From assembly GCF_030549615.1 (NCBI RefSeq), contig NZ_CP130832.1, positions 4,154,001 through 4,218,000 of the forward strand: DNA of 64,000 bases, given 5' to 3'. Source of the DNA: Stenotrophomonas sp. 610A2. Its GTDB lineage: Bacteria; Pseudomonadota; Gammaproteobacteria; Xanthomonadales; Xanthomonadaceae. Shown here piece by piece: positions 24,373-35,044 of the stretch. A program made the position numbers and the translations under genes. The notes below the pieces were generated by a model, which saw nothing but the letters and a program-made list of their open reading frames with translations, was not told the origin of the DNA and did no database searches. Position 1 is the first letter of the stretch. Every line of letters begins with the position of its first letter.

Positions 24373-25404
24373 TCAAACCCGCGCCGGGCCCCAATAACCA
24401 ATGCGTTTGCGCAGCTTGATCTTGCGCCACCAGTTGCGCGGCTTGGGCTTGCGGTTGCGACCGCCCTTGGCGATGAAGTCGTCGATCGCCTGCAGGATGC
24501 GCTCGCTGGACTGCCCGTCGCGGTAGGGGTGCAGCTGGTCGGCGAACTGGCGCACCGCAGCCATCAGTTCCGGCGGCCGCGACAAGGCGGTACGGATTGC
24601 ACCCTCAAACTGCGCCGGGTCGTCGATATCCAGCAACTGCGGGCCCGGGCGACGGTTCTTGAAAGTCACCACCGGCTTGTAGGTCAGCAGGAATTCGTTG
24701 AGTGCCGAGGAAGTGTCCGAACACATCATGTCCACCTGCGGGAACAGGTCCAGGATGTTGTCGTCATCGGCGAAGCGCAGGTACGGGCCTTCCAGCGCGC
24801 GGTACTTGGCAGTGATCTCCGGGTCCATCTTCGGGTGGAAGGTGACGATCCAGCGCCACTCGCCAGTCTGCGACAGCCGCTTGATCTCGTCGTACAGGAT
24901 GCCGGCAGCACTCCAGGACGGTGAGAAAGTCGAGTGGTACAGGATCACCGGCGGTTCGCGCACCGGGTCGGGCTCGTCCTTCAGTTGGCTCATGAACGGG
25001 TCGATCTTCGGGAAGCCGGTCTCAACCACCGAAAAATGTCCGGTCTTTTGTGCCAGCTCCGAGAACGCAGCGGTATCGCGCGGGCCGGTGGTGCAGTACA
25101 GGTCGAAGAAGCCACGGATGTAGATGTGGCGCGGCTTGCCAGCATCGAAGCCGTGGAAGGTCTCCACCTTCACCCCGGGGAAGAAGTGCGGCACCGCGTT
25201 GGACGAGGTGATCACTGCGCAGGGGTTCCAGGCACGCACCTGCTCCACCGTCAGCAGGGTTTCGTCGGCGGTCAGGTCTGCCGCGCCCGGCCCATCGAAG
25301 AACCATGCCGCCTCATCGCCACGCGCGCGGATCGCCGCCTGCAGCGGGCGGAGGATGGCCAGCGCATAGCGCTCGGACCCGTACAGCAGATAGTGGCGTG
25401 GCAC
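24373..25404 (-). CDS. CDP-glycerol glycerophosphotransferase-family protein
   Basis: A 343-residue protein of the PF04464 type, related to teichoic acid glycerophosphotransferases (GT-B fold). Family hallmarks are present: TFHGFDAGKPRHIYI, where TWHG is usual; VTGFPKIDP after VVE; IVTFHPKMDPE with the HP pair; and MCSDTSSALNEFLL, which supplies the nucleotide-binding Ser/Thr. The C-terminus is basic. In Gram-negatives such proteins may add phosphoglycerol or act on cell-surface glycans. It stands divergent from the WaaE-like gene with 102 bases between, at the left end of the LPS cluster. Donor and acceptor are not known. Confidence 0.8.
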   Translation of the reverse strand: MPRHYLLYGSERYALAILRPLQAAIRARGDEAAWFFDGPGAADLTADETLLTVEQVRAWNPCAVITSSNAVPHFFPGVKVETFHGFDAGKPRHIYIRGFFDLYCTTGPRDTAAFSELAQKTGHFSVVETGFPKIDPFMSQLKDEPDPVREPPVILYHSTFSPSWSAAGILYDEIKRLSQTGEWRWIVTFHPKMDPEITAKYRALEGPYLRFADDDNILDLFPQVDMMCSDTSSALNEFLLTYKPVVTFKNRRPGPQLLDIDDPAQFEGAIRTALSRPPELMAAVRQFADQLHPYRDGQSSERILQAIDDFIAKGGRNRKPKPRNWWRKIKLRKRIGYWGPARV

Positions 25405-25506
25405 GGTGGGGAACTCCTGAATATCCCGGATATGCCGAAATTATCGCATCGCCAGTGAAAGCCGTCGCTGCTAGGCTTTGGCCCGATCCCACGCGCCAGA
25501 CGCCGC

Positions 25507-26331
25507 ATGCCCAGCCCAATCACCGACCAACCCAACCAGCGCCCGCGCCTGTCGGCCTGCATCATCGCCTTCAACGAAGCCGATCGCATTGGCGACTGCC
25601 TGACCTCGCTGGCGTTCTGCGACGAGATCGTGGTGGTGGACTCGTTTTCGACCGACGCCACCGTGGCCGTGGCCGAAGCCGCCGGTGCCCGCGTGGTGCA
25701 ACGTGCTTTCAGCGGATTCCGCAGCCAGAAGGCGTTCTGCGTGGAACAGGCCAGCCACGACTGGGTGCTGTGCCTGGACGCCGATGAGCGGGTCAACCCG
25801 GAGCTGCGCGCCGCCATCGAAGCCGAACGTGACGCCGGCTTCCCCCGTGCCGTCGGCTACCGCTTCGCGCGCTGCTCGGAATACTTCGGCCGCTTCCTGC
25901 GCCACGGCACCGCATACCCGGATCGGGTGCTGCGCCTGTTCGACCGCCGCCATGGCGGCTGGCGCGGCGATCGCGAGATCCACGAAGCCGTCTCGCTGGA
26001 CGGTCCGGCCGCCCTGCTCAAGGGCGACCTGCTGCATCACCCCTACCGCAGCTTCCTGCAACTGCTGGACAAGAAGCAGAAATACGCACGGATGATGGCC
26101 GAGCACGAATTCGCCAAGGGCAAGCACGCGAGCCTGGGCAAGCTGATCATCGCCCCGAGCTGGCGCTTCATCCGCAGCTACGTGGTCAAGCGCGGCTTCC
26201 TGGACGGCTGGCCGGGCCTGATCGAGGCCTTCGTCAGCGCCAACTACGTGCGGCAGAAGACCATCATGTTGTGGCTGCTGCAGAACGGGCAGCCTCTGGT
26301 GACGCCCTCGCCGAAGACAGACCAAGGCTGA
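25507..26331 (+). CDS. GT2 glycosyltransferase, WaaE/KdtX-like
   Basis: A 274-residue family 2 glycosyltransferase: the N-terminal nucleotide-sugar fold opens RLSACIIAFNEADRIGDCL and has the catalytic-type LDADERVNPELRAAIEAER around residues 90-110, followed by EYFGRFLRHG and HHPYRSFLQLLDKKQKYAR, a pattern shared with WaaE/KdtX proteins that add glucose to the inner core heptose of LPS. No membrane helix is evident; it probably works at the cytoplasmic face. The gap to the next gene is about 270 bases, so it may be transcribed separately. Confidence 0.85.
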   Translation: MPSPITDQPNQRPRLSACIIAFNEADRIGDCLTSLAFCDEIVVVDSFSTDATVAVAEAAGARVVQRAFSGFRSQKAFCVEQASHDWVLCLDADERVNPELRAAIEAERDAGFPRAVGYRFARCSEYFGRFLRHGTAYPDRVLRLFDRRHGGWRGDREIHEAVSLDGPAALLKGDLLHHPYRSFLQLLDKKQKYARMMAEHEFAKGKHASLGKLIIAPSWRFIRSYVVKRGFLDGWPGLIEAFVSANYVRQKTIMLWLLQNGQPLVTPSPKTDQG

Positions 26332-26601
26332 CGGTCAGCATTTTCTGTAACCACGCTTCCTCCAGCGCGGAGGCACCCGCGCCTGTCACCACGTACCGCC
26401 CAGTGAACAGACGGGGCAAGACCTGAACGACGATTCAGGCGGGGCGACAGCGCTCAACAGGGACTTTGGAACTCAACCAGAAAGGCGGACCCAGCTTTAT
26501 CTTCTTGAACGCCAACGCCGCCAAACCTGCAGAAACAGGGAGCCTAGGTTAAAATTTCGGGACTTCTGGTCTGACTGGCCCGCCCCACATTGAGTACTGT
26601 C
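26332..26601. other. Intergenic region upstream of the GT2-WaaL-GT2-GT4 operon
   Basis: 270 bases without a gene. I see no JUMPstart/ops element and no clear -35/-10 pair; the promoter for the downstream operon probably lies here. Confidence 0.4.
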
Positions 26602-27486
26602 ATGTCGCCGCCAAGGCCTACCATCTCGTTGATGATTTCCACTTATAACTGGAAAGAAGCGTTGACCCTGGTACTACGTAGCGCGGCCCAGCAAAGTCGG
26701 CTCCCCGATGAAGTGATTGTCGCCGATGACGGGTCGCGGGAAGACACCGCATCACTCCTGCAAGACTGTGCGCGTGAATTTCCCGTCCCGCTACGTCACG
26801 TGTGGCAACCCGATGACGGCTTCCGTCTCGCCCGCGCCCGCAACCGCGGCATTGCAGCAGCGCGCGGCGACTACCTGATACAACTGGACGGCGACATGAT
26901 CATGCATCGGCACTTCGTGGCCGACCATATGCGCCTCGCTCGACCCGGGGTATTCCTGCAAGGCACCCGCATCCGCACCACGGAGGCAGAGACGGCGCGC
27001 CTGCTCTCCGGCGGCGCCCCCCACTTTGGCTGGTCGGTGGATGCGTACTACCGCAAGGAAGGCGACCGCAGCACCTACCATTTCGGGCGGCGCCACCACA
27101 CCCTGCGCATTCCTGTGCTGGCAGCGCTCAAGGCACGTTCCTCCGGGCATCCCATGGGCTGCAACGTGAGCTTCTGGCGCAAGGATCTGCTTCAGGTCAA
27201 CGGCTACGATGAGCGCATGGTTGGCTATGGCAGTGAAGACCTCGAGCTGGATCAGCGCCTTCGTCAGTCCGGCCTGCGTAGGTCGCAGATAAAATTCGCC
27301 GCATTGGCGCTGCACCTGGAGCACCACAGCTCAGCACCGCCAGACCCCAGCGCCCCGGAACTGCCCAACAACCAACTGTTGTATGCCAGCCGCGATGCAC
27401 GGCGCGTGCGCTGCGAGGAAGGCTTGGACCATCACATGCCCGAGTTTTCCGTCACTCCGGCGGCGGATCTGCGTGCCACCAAATGA
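26602..27486 (+). CDS. GT2 glycosyltransferase, first of two paralogues
   Basis: A 294-residue family 2 glycosyltransferase. The nucleotide-sugar domain reads TISLMISTYNWKEAL and DEVIVADDGSREDT, with metal-binding QLDGDMIMHRHF. A galactosyltransferase-like C-terminal segment (Glyco_transf_7C type) follows, with FDER-type motif NGYDERMVGYGSEDLELDQR. A TTG at 26590 is also in frame; ATG 26602 is chosen because homology begins there. It overlaps the next gene (ATGA at 27483) and has a close paralogue two genes on, so both likely add related sugars to the LPS core or O-unit. Confidence 0.85.
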   Translation: MSPPRPTISLMISTYNWKEALTLVLRSAAQQSRLPDEVIVADDGSREDTASLLQDCAREFPVPLRHVWQPDDGFRLARARNRGIAAARGDYLIQLDGDMIMHRHFVADHMRLARPGVFLQGTRIRTTEAETARLLSGGAPHFGWSVDAYYRKEGDRSTYHFGRRHHTLRIPVLAALKARSSGHPMGCNVSFWRKDLLQVNGYDERMVGYGSEDLELDQRLRQSGLRRSQIKFAALALHLEHHSSAPPDPSAPELPNNQLLYASRDARRVRCEEGLDHHMPEFSVTPAADLRATK

Positions 27487-28739
27487 GTCTTTTTGACCGG
27501 CAACATGTGAACTCCCCCAGCAACTCACCTCTCGACGGCAAAGAAACCAGTCAGCTTGCAGTGCCGAGGTACCCGGCGGCACCAGTGACCCGCAACCTGC
27601 TGTTGAGCGGCCTGCTGTTGCTGATTGCCGGTATGTGCGCACTTCCCGCTGGCCCTTCGTTCAATCCGGGAAAGCCATTCCAATACCTGGTTGCACTAAC
27701 CCTGTATCTGCCGGCACTGGTCCTCGGCTTCAGCTTCCCTCGACGATGGCTGGAACTTGCGCAGCGACCGCTGATGCCCTGGCTTCTGGCCTTGTTCGGG
27801 TGGGCGGCACTGAGCCTGCTATGGAGCAACGCACGCAGACCCGCCGATGAATTCATGCGCCTATTGAGCGTGCTGCTGTTTCTCCTGGCGTTCCTGCAGG
27901 GGGTTGGCAATGACCCCCTCCGGCAGCGTCGGCTCCTGCTATGGGCCGCAGGGATATTGTCCCTGACCGCAGCGGCATCGATGGTCGGCTTCTTTATCGC
28001 CCCACCAAGTGACGACCGACTGATCGGATTTGGTGTGATGGCCAATGCCAACCTTGTGGCTGCCGCCATGGGCGCAGGCATTTTGATGCTGTGGCCCTGG
28101 CGTTTTGAAAAGGGCTCACGTCGCCTCCTGAAGTGGGTGGCACTCGCGGTGATGGGCAGCGCACTGATACTCACTTATTCCCGCAGCGCCTGGATCGCGT
28201 TGTTCTTGACCGTATTCGCGCTGTTGACGATACGGCGCAGCAAGCGCGCGGGCCAGCGCCTGATACTACTGTCCGTAGTCGCGGGAGGCTTGGCCATGGC
28301 CGCCTACCCGGAGCTGACCGAACGCGGCATGTCGTTCAGGCCACAGATCTTTGCCTATGCCATGGACCTGTTCGCACAGCACCCCTTACGTGGCTGGGGA
28401 CTGGGCGCCAACTTCATCATCCCAGTGGAGGCGGGTACTGGCACCCACCAGATCCACACCCATAATCTATTCACCCAGCTTGCCGTGGAGTTGGGCTTGC
28501 CTGGGCTGCTGCTATGGCTGGTGGTGTGGCTTGGACTGGGCTGGCGTGCCTGGCAGCATCGCGAGCTGGCGGTCGGCAGGACAACACTGGGCCTGTGGCT
28601 GTTTGCCAGCATAATGTTGCAGTTCGACCTTCCCCACCTGATCGACAGCCCCCGCCCGGGCTGGCTCATCATCTGGCTTCCACTGGCCCTCAGCCTATCT
28701 TTCCCCTCCAAGAGCTCATCCAAGTCAAACGACCCATGA
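27483..28739 (+). CDS. O-antigen ligase-family membrane protein (WaaL-like)
   Basis: A 418-residue polytopic protein with about 10-12 membrane helices and the Wzy_C/ligase region. A periplasmic loop has FRPQIFAYAMDLFAQHPLRG, followed by WGLGANFIIP and the HTHNLFTQLAVELGLPG stretch with the conserved His used by ligases. WaaL joins O-antigen from the lipid carrier to lipid A-core, while the related Wzy polymerases look similar; ligase is favoured because it is surrounded by core-type glycosyltransferases and no Wzx/Wzz. Overlaps both neighbours by ATGA junctions, showing a single operon. Confidence 0.8.
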   Translation: MSLFDRQHVNSPSNSPLDGKETSQLAVPRYPAAPVTRNLLLSGLLLLIAGMCALPAGPSFNPGKPFQYLVALTLYLPALVLGFSFPRRWLELAQRPLMPWLLALFGWAALSLLWSNARRPADEFMRLLSVLLFLLAFLQGVGNDPLRQRRLLLWAAGILSLTAAASMVGFFIAPPSDDRLIGFGVMANANLVAAAMGAGILMLWPWRFEKGSRRLLKWVALAVMGSALILTYSRSAWIALFLTVFALLTIRRSKRAGQRLILLSVVAGGLAMAAYPELTERGMSFRPQIFAYAMDLFAQHPLRGWGLGANFIIPVEAGTGTHQIHTHNLFTQLAVELGLPGLLLWLVVWLGLGWRAWQHRELAVGRTTLGLWLFASIMLQFDLPHLIDSPRPGWLIIWLPLALSLSFPSKSSSKSNDP

Positions 28740-29575
28740 AGATCTCCTTGGCGATCCTGACTTACAACTGGCCCGAAGCCTTGGAGTTGACGCTGCAAAG
28801 CGTCAGCAGGCAGCGTCAGTTGCCTGATGAGGTACTGGTAGCCGACGATGGCTCCGGCCCAGCAACCGCCGAGGTAATCGAGCGTTGGAGAGGGAAACTT
28901 GGGGCCCCGTTGCGACACATCTGGCAGGAAGACGCAGGTTTCCGTGCCGCCCGTTGCCGCAATCGAGCAATCGCCGCCAGCACCGGGGATTATGTGATTC
29001 TGCTGGATGGGGACATGATCCTGCATAGGGATTTCGTTGCCGATCATCGGATGCTCGCGTCCCCTGGCTTTTTCCTCCAAGGTGGCCGGTTGAAGGCCAG
29101 CATCAGCGAGAGTCAGCGCCTGCTTGCTGGTGGCCGGGCGCGGTTCGCACCCTGGATAGATGCCGCTTTCCATCACTTTGATGGCACACGCCGCCAATAT
29201 GCCTTCCGCCAGCCTTGGCTTGCGCGCCTGAAGGCGCGCTCACGGCGCGGTGGCCGGGTGATGAGTTGCAACATGAGCTTCTGGCGACAAGACCTTATCA
29301 AGGTCAATGGCTTCGACGAGCGCATGGAAGGTTATGGCGCCGAAGACCGCGAGCTGGCCGAGCGCCTGCAGAATGCCGGCCTGCGCCGACGTCCGCTCAA
29401 ATGGGCTGCACTGGCAGTCCACCTATGGCATAACTCGCGCGCACCACCAGATGTCAACGACATGAACTTGCCCAACAACCGCATCCTGCAGACGACTGTC
29501 GCCAACAAGATCACCCGCTGCGAGCAAGGCATCGACAACCACGACGAACTGCTGCAAGCACATCCGAATTCCTGA
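28736..29575 (+). CDS. GT2 glycosyltransferase, second of two paralogues
   Basis: A 279-residue paralogue of the protein at 26602. It has KISLAILTYNWPEALELTLQ, DEVLVADDGSGP, ILLDGDMILHRDFVADH and the C-terminal NGFDERMEGYGAEDRELAER. The two differ most in the middle acceptor-binding part, suggesting different acceptors or linkages. It starts inside the ligase stop and precedes a GT4 gene by 22 bases. Confidence 0.85.
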   Translation: MKISLAILTYNWPEALELTLQSVSRQRQLPDEVLVADDGSGPATAEVIERWRGKLGAPLRHIWQEDAGFRAARCRNRAIAASTGDYVILLDGDMILHRDFVADHRMLASPGFFLQGGRLKASISESQRLLAGGRARFAPWIDAAFHHFDGTRRQYAFRQPWLARLKARSRRGGRVMSCNMSFWRQDLIKVNGFDERMEGYGAEDRELAERLQNAGLRRRPLKWAALAVHLWHNSRAPPDVNDMNLPNNRILQTTVANKITRCEQGIDNHDELLQAHPNS

Positions 29576-29597
29576 TCATCCTGGACGCCCGCAGCCA

Positions 29598-30752
29598 ATG
29601 AAACTGCTCTACACCAACTTTCACAGCGGCAGCGGAGGCGGACACACCACCTACATTCGTGACCTCGCGCAGGCGCTGAGTCCGCATCACGAAGTCCATG
29701 TCGCAGCCCCCGCAGGCAGCCGTTTGCTTGAGGAAGCGAAGGCACTGCATGGCGTCCACACCTTGGCACAGCCGTTTCCCAATGGCCTGCGCAAACTGCG
29801 CGAGCGTGCAAGGGCGGTACGCCAGCTTCGGGAGTACCTGCGCAAGCACCTTTTCGACATCGTCCATGTCAATGGCTCAGCGGATCACCGCCTCACCATC
29901 GCCGCGCTAAGCGGCCTGTCGACGCGCCCGCGTATCGTCCTGACCAAACACAACACCAAGCCGCTGCACGGCATTCAGCACATATGGCGTGCTCGCCTCC
30001 ATACCGACAAAGTGATTGCGGTCAGTGAATACGTTCTCCGCCAGCTCCAGACAACTGCCTATCGCGCGTGTCAGCCGCAAACTGTCTACAACGGCATCGA
30101 CACCGATCATTTCGCCCCGTTTGCAGGTGCTGAAGTCAGCGCGCTGCGTGCACGCTTCACCGATGACCCAGGCAGCTTGCTGATTGGCAGCAATGCCGGT
30201 ACATCCGACTACAAAAGCTGGACCGACATTGCCGGCGCACTGGCGCTGCTTGGCGAAGACGAACGAAGCAAGGTGCAGGTGGTAGTCGCAGGGCACCCTC
30301 CCAGCGAGAAGCAGATGGCGATAGTCCGCGCTGCTGGACTTGAAACGCAGTTCCACTTTCCCGGCCTGCTGAAAGACGTTCGCCCGGTAGTGGCGGCGTT
30401 CGATGCCGGCTTCGTGGTTTCCCACGCGACCGAAGCACTCTCCTACGCTTGTCGCGAGATGATGTGCATGGGCAAGCCGGTGATGGTCACCGATTACTCT
30501 GGTCTGCCAGAAAACATCCGTATGGGCACCGACGGATGGATCGTGCCGGTGCATGACCACCAAGCCATGGCTGCGACGCTGCGCTGGATGTTGCAGCACC
30601 GCGAGGCGTTGCCGCGCATGGGTGCTGCAGCGCACGCGATTGCATCCGAAGAATTTGGCATGGAGCGCTTCATCAACGCCATCGTGGCCGTCTATGAAGA
30701 ACTACTGGCTGTGCACCAAAGCAATATTGTCGGCAACAGCCAATCAAGCTGA
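29598..30752 (+). CDS. GT4-family glycosyltransferase
   Basis: A 384-residue GT-B fold glycosyltransferase. The N-terminal domain starts [20 protein letters not shown] with the glycine-rich acceptor loop. The C-terminal domain has the GT4 donor motif [20 protein letters not shown] followed by [10 protein letters not shown], the E-x7-E-type site that binds the nucleotide sugar. It belongs to the LPS operon, last gene, and its end overlaps the convergent rsmB by nine bases. Sugar not predictable. Confidence 0.87.
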   Translation: MKLLYTNFHSGSGGGHTTYIRDLAQALSPHHEVHVAAPAGSRLLEEAKALHGVHTLAQPFPNGLRKLRERARAVRQLREYLRKHLFDIVHVNGSADHRLTIAALSGLSTRPRIVLTKHNTKPLHGIQHIWRARLHTDKVIAVSEYVLRQLQTTAYRACQPQTVYNGIDTDHFAPFAGAEVSALRARFTDDPGSLLIGSNAGTSDYKSWTDIAGALALLGEDERSKVQVVVAGHPPSEKQMAIVRAAGLETQFHFPGLLKDVRPVVAAFDAGFVVSHATEALSYACREMMCMGKPVMVTDYSGLPENIRMGTDGWIVPVHDHQAMAATLRWMLQHREALPRMGAAAHAIASEEFGMERFINAIVAVYEELLAVHQSNIVGNSQSS

Positions 30753-32087
30753 TACCTTCACCAGCCGCGCATAGAAGAATCCATCGCCACCCTGCTCGCC
30801 CGGCAAACGCTGACGGTTGCCGGCAACCTCGTGACCGAATGAATCAGGCAATGCCTGCACCTGTGCATCAGGTGTACGTGCGAGGAAGCTCGCTACCTGC
30901 TGGCCGTTTTCCTGGCGCAGGATCGAACAGGTCGAATACAGCAGCACGCCACCTGGGCGCAGCACCGTCCACAAGGCATCCAGCAGCCGTGCCTGCAATG
31001 CGGCCAAGGCGGTGATGTCCTCGGCGCGGCGGTGCAACAGCACGTCCGGCTGACGGCGGATGATGCCGGTGGCCGAACACGGCGCATCCAGCAACACCGC
31101 ATCGAACGGCTTGCCGTCCCACCAGGCGGCGGTATCGGCGGCGTCCACCGCCAACACCTGCGCCTGCGCACCAACACCGGTACGCGCGAAGGTTTCACGG
31201 ATGCGCTGCAGGCGCCGCGCATCGACATCCAGCGCGACCAGCTGCAGGGACGGATCGCGCTCCAGCAGGTGCGCGGATTTACCGCCCGGGGCCGCGCAGG
31301 CATCGAGCACCCGTGCCCCCGCCGGGGCCTGCAAGGCATCGGCCACCTGTTGCGCCGACAGATCCTGCACCGACACAGCGCCCTGCGCGAAGCCAGGCAG
31401 GCTGCTCACCGGCACCGCGACCGGTAGACGCACCGCGTCGGCCGACAGTGGCTCGGCAATCGCCTCGATACCAGCCTCGGCCAACAGGGTCAGGTAGGCG
31501 TCGCGCGCGTATTGCTGGCGATTGACCCGCAGCCACAACGGCGCTGGCTGCAGGCTCTGCGCGATGATTTCCGCTGCCTGCTGTGGCCAATCGCGCTGCA
31601 CCTGGGCCAGCAGCCATTGCGGCCATGCGTCTTCGGCACGCGCTTCGGCAAAACCTTCGCGCTGTGCACGGCGCAGCAAGGCATTGACCATGCCGGCCTG
31701 GCGCTCACGGCCCAGCGCGCGCGCTGCATCCACCGTAGCCGACAACGCGGCGTGGGCAGGCAGCTGCAATACGTCCAGCTGCGCGAAACCCGCCATCAGC
31801 AGTGCGCGCAGGTCACCATCGCGCGCGCCCAGCGGCTTCTGCAGCCATTGCCGCAATGCCTGGTCATAGACCACGCGGCGGCGCAGCGCTGCAAAACAAA
31901 TGGCTTCCAGCAACGCGCGATCACGGCTGTCATCGAGCTTGGGCAGGGCAGCGCCGAGCTCGGCTTTCAGCGAACGGCCCTTGCCGATCACTGCCGCCAG
32001 CACTTTGGCCGCCAGTGCACGGGTCTGCACGCCGGGCTGTGCCGCCGCGGATTTGCTGCCCCACGGTGAGGAAGTCGCCGCCGTCAT
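30744..32087 (-). CDS. rsmB: 16S rRNA (cytosine-967-C5) methyltransferase
   Basis: A 447-residue RNA m5C methyltransferase (Sun). It has an N-terminal NusB-like RNA-binding domain (about residues 20-150) and a C-terminal SAM domain with [17 protein letters not shown], the catalytic-release Cys in [17 protein letters not shown], and the nucleophile Cys in [17 protein letters not shown]. The start lies 4 bases after the fmt stop, in the classical def-fmt-rsmB operon order on the minus strand. Confidence 0.96.
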   Translation of the reverse strand: MTAATSSPWGSKSAAAQPGVQTRALAAKVLAAVIGKGRSLKAELGAALPKLDDSRDRALLEAICFAALRRRVVYDQALRQWLQKPLGARDGDLRALLMAGFAQLDVLQLPAHAALSATVDAARALGRERQAGMVNALLRRAQREGFAEARAEDAWPQWLLAQVQRDWPQQAAEIIAQSLQPAPLWLRVNRQQYARDAYLTLLAEAGIEAIAEPLSADAVRLPVAVPVSSLPGFAQGAVSVQDLSAQQVADALQAPAGARVLDACAAPGGKSAHLLERDPSLQLVALDVDARRLQRIRETFARTGVGAQAQVLAVDAADTAAWWDGKPFDAVLLDAPCSATGIIRRQPDVLLHRRAEDITALAALQARLLDALWTVLRPGGVLLYSTCSILRQENGQQVASFLARTPDAQVQALPDSFGHEVAGNRQRLPGEQGGDGFFYARLVKVSA

Positions 32088-32091
32088 CCGC

Positions 32092-33015
32092 TCAGCCCTC
32101 GATCCGCAGATCGCGGCGTGCGTTCAGATAGTCCGCCGCGGTGATCGCCTTGCCACCTTCGCGCTGCACTACGCGCAGGCGCAAAGCGCCTTGCCCGCAG
32201 GCGATATCGATACCTTCGCGGGCAGCACCGATCACCGTGCCCGGTGCCTTGCCACGGTTGTCCTCAATGGCTACCGCGCCGTGGATGCGTACGCGTTCGC
32301 CCGCCAACGTCGCCTCGGCGACCGGCCATGGATTGAAGGCGCGCACGCGGCGCGCCAGCGCGGCCGCCGGCTCGGCCCAATCGAGCTTGGCTTCAGCCTT
32401 GTCCAACTTGTGTGCATAGGTGACACCGGCTTCTGGCTGGCGCTGCGGCACCGGCTTCAGGCCGGCACGCAACAAGCCCAGGCCATCGGACAGCACCTGC
32501 GCACCCATCTGTGCCAGACGGTCATGCAGCTGGCCACCGGTATCGGTATCGCTGATCGGGGTGTGCTGGCGCAGCAGCACCGGTCCGGTATCCAGGCCCG
32601 CTTCCATCTGCATCAGGCACACGCCGGTTTCGGCGTCGCCTGCCTCGATCGCGCGCTGGATCGGGGCAGCGCCGCGCCAACGTGGCAGCAGCGAAGCGTG
32701 CACGTTCCAGCAGCCGTGGGTAGGGATGGCCAGCACCGCCTTGGGCAGGATCAGGCCATAGGCCACCACGATCATCAGATCCGGCTGCAGGTCGCGCAGC
32801 TGTTGCTGGGCTTCGGGCGTCTTCAGGCTTTCCGGTTGGAATACCGGAATACCGCGCGCGATGGCATCGAGCTTCACCGGCGAGGGCATCAGCCCGCGAC
32901 CACGGCCCGCAGGACGATCCGGCTGGGTATAGACCGCCACCACTTCATGCTGGCGCGCGGCTGCACCCAGCGAGGCAACGGCAAATTCCGGCGTACCGGC
33001 GAAGATGATTCTCAT
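32092..33015 (-). CDS. fmt: Methionyl-tRNA formyltransferase
   Basis: A 307-residue enzyme that formylates initiator Met-tRNA. The N-terminal Rossmann part opens [18 protein letters not shown]. The catalytic residues lie in the family's [20 protein letters not shown], and the folate-linked second half carries [17 protein letters not shown]. The C-terminal OB-fold follows ([14 protein letters not shown]). Located between def and rsmB in the same direction; the gap to def is 180 bases with no strong terminator. Confidence 0.97.
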   Translation of the reverse strand: MRIIFAGTPEFAVASLGAAARQHEVVAVYTQPDRPAGRGRGLMPSPVKLDAIARGIPVFQPESLKTPEAQQQLRDLQPDLMIVVAYGLILPKAVLAIPTHGCWNVHASLLPRWRGAAPIQRAIEAGDAETGVCLMQMEAGLDTGPVLLRQHTPISDTDTGGQLHDRLAQMGAQVLSDGLGLLRAGLKPVPQRQPEAGVTYAHKLDKAEAKLDWAEPAAALARRVRAFNPWPVAEATLAGERVRIHGAVAIEDNRGKAPGTVIGAAREGIDIACGQGALRLRVVQREGGKAITAADYLNARRDLRIEG

Positions 33016-33195
33016 AGGGCGGGGATTCGGTATTCGGGATCCGGGCTTGGCAAAAGCAGCGCAGCGGTGGCTGCTACCAATCGCGGATCGAAAGAAAGAA
33101 CGTGCAGGTCAGGGATACAGAACAGAACGCCGGGACTGGAAGAAACGCAGCAATTCATGCCTCTCCAATCCCGGGCCCCCGATCCCCGCCTCAAA

Positions 33196-33711
33196 TCAGG
33201 CGACGTGCTTGCGCGACTTGGCCAGCTTCTTGCGCACCATCTCGCGCTTGAGCGGCGAGAGGTAGTCAATGAACAGCTTGCCATCCAGGTGATCCATTTC
33301 GTGCTGGATGCAGGTGGCCAGCAGCTCGTCGGCCGCCAGCTCCTGCTGCTTGCCTTCGCGGTCCAGGAAGCGCACCACGATGGAATCGGCACGGGTGACA
33401 TCGGCATAGATGCCCGGCACTGACAGGCAGCCTTCCTGGTAGACGCGGCCGCCTTCGCTGGCGCTGACGATCTGCGGGTTGATGAAAACCTGCGGCGCGT
33501 TGTGCTCTTCGCTGACGTCGATGACCATGAAGCGCTTATGGACGTCCACCTGGCTGGCAGCCAGGCCGATGCCCGGGGCGTCGTACATGGTCTGCAGCAT
33601 GTCGTCGATCAACTGCTGGAAGGCCGGCGTGGTCACTTCTGCAGCCTCGACAAGGGCTGCCTTGGTGCGCAGGCGCGGGTCTGGGAACTCAAGAATGGGC
33701 AGGAGGGCCAT
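33196..33711 (-). CDS. def: Peptide deformylase
   Basis: A 170-residue metalloenzyme removing the formyl group from nascent proteins. The three signature motifs are [23 protein letters not shown] and [13 protein letters not shown], providing the Cys, two His and Glu around the metal. Start at 33711 has GGAGG right before the ATG; the frame is open upstream but unconserved. First gene of def-fmt-rsmB, divergent from the LysM gene with a 130-base shared regulatory region. Confidence 0.97.
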   Translation of the reverse strand: MALLPILEFPDPRLRTKAALVEAAEVTTPAFQQLIDDMLQTMYDAPGIGLAASQVDVHKRFMVIDVSEEHNAPQVFINPQIVSASEGGRVYQEGCLSVPGIYADVTRADSIVVRFLDREGKQQELAADELLATCIQHEMDHLDGKLFIDYLSPLKREMVRKKLAKSRKHVA

Positions 33712-33841
33712 GGTGGTACCGATCTGGGGATGCCGTTCAATTTCGGCAAGATGTCGCAATTCTACCGCCTGCGCTTGCCCGGCGCCCCCGTTTCTGCAAT
33801 ATAGTGCGACAACCTGTTGGGGAATCAGGCAGATCGCAACC

Positions 33842-34966
33842 ATGTTGAAACAAATACGTACGGTCGCCGCCGTGGCGATGCTGACCGTCACGACCTATGC
33901 CGTGGCCGTCGAAATGAACGGTACGCACCCTGACACCTACGTGGTGCGCAAGGGCGATACTTTGTGGGACATATCGGCACGTTTCCTGAAAAAGCCGTGG
34001 CTTTGGCCGGAAATCTGGCAGGCCAACCCGCAGGTCAAGAACCCGCACCTGATCTATCCGGGGGACGTTCTGAGCTTGGCCTATCTGGACCGGGTAACGG
34101 CCCAGGCCGGCCCGCGCCAGGAGGCTCCGATCACCGGCGTACCGCTGGCGGACGTTGAGCCTTTCCTTAAGAACCTGAACGTGGTGGACAGCTTCGAGGA
34201 CCTGCCCTATGTGGTCGGCCTGGAAGACAACCGCCTGCGCGCCAGCGCCGGACAGAAGGCATACGTAACCGGCCTGGACAACGCCCAGCCCGGCCAGCGC
34301 TACATGGTGCTGCGCCCGACCGTGCGTTTTGGCCAGCCCAAGCCCACGGATGACCTGGACAGCCGCGGCAAGGTCACGCCGGGCACCGGCAACATCTGGA
34401 GCAACTATGTTGCCTCCAATGACCGCAACGAGTTCCTTGGCTATGAGTTGGCCAAGGTCAACGTCGGCACCCTGACCCAGGTTGCCAGCGGCAATGTCCA
34501 GGCCTCCACGCTGCAGCTCGAAGACAGTGGCAGCGAAGTGCGCAGGGGCGACCGCCTGATGCCGGTGCAGATCAACCCGTATGACCTGCAGTTTGTTCCG
34601 CATGCGCCGGCCAACGCCGTGGTACCGGGCCAGCTGCGCGTGCTCGCGGTGACCGACACCTTCACCAGCGGCGGCCCGCGCGACGTGATCGCCATCTCCG
34701 GCGGCGCACGCGAAGGCATCAACAACGGCACGGTGTTCTCGGTCTGGCGCAGCGGCAGCTACGTCACCGACCGCATCCAGCACGCGCAAACCTCACGTGC
34801 GGACGATGCCTTGAAGACCGGCACCGGACGGGTCACCCTGCCTGACGAGTACGCTGCCCATGCGATGGTGTTCCGTACCTTCGACAAGGTCAGCTATGCA
34901 CTGATCATGGAAGGCACCAAGCCGGCACGCCTTGGCTATGAGCTGAAGCACCCGGACGCCCAGTAA
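33842..34966 (+). CDS. LysM-domain periplasmic protein
   Basis: A 374-residue secreted protein with an N-terminal signal ([20 protein letters not shown], cleavage near AVA) and one LysM peptidoglycan-binding module around residues 34-80 ([20 protein letters not shown] ... [13 protein letters not shown]). The remaining 290 residues are conserved in proteobacteria in front of dprA and have no known activity. A bound peptidoglycan scaffold role is likely. It diverges from def and is followed by a strong terminator. Confidence 0.9.
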   Translation: MLKQIRTVAAVAMLTVTTYAVAVEMNGTHPDTYVVRKGDTLWDISARFLKKPWLWPEIWQANPQVKNPHLIYPGDVLSLAYLDRVTAQAGPRQEAPITGVPLADVEPFLKNLNVVDSFEDLPYVVGLEDNRLRASAGQKAYVTGLDNAQPGQRYMVLRPTVRFGQPKPTDDLDSRGKVTPGTGNIWSNYVASNDRNEFLGYELAKVNVGTLTQVASGNVQASTLQLEDSGSEVRRGDRLMPVQINPYDLQFVPHAPANAVVPGQLRVLAVTDTFTSGGPRDVIAISGGAREGINNGTVFSVWRSGSYVTDRIQHAQTSRADDALKTGTGRVTLPDEYAAHAMVFRTFDKVSYALIMEGTKPARLGYELKHPDAQ

Positions 34967-34996
34967 GCAGCTGCGGGCTAGCCTTACGATCCAAGA

Positions 34997-35025
34997 CAAC
35001 GGCGCCCGAGGGCGCCGTTGTTGTT
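34997..35025 (+). terminator. Intrinsic terminator after the LysM gene
   Basis: CAACGGCGCC (34997-35006) pairs with GGCGCCGTTG (35011-35020) around CGAG, followed by TTGTTTG. A 10-bp GC-rich stem, 30 bases after the stop codon. Confidence 0.85.
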
Positions 35026-35044
35026 TGCGGCGGCAGGCTGGGGC

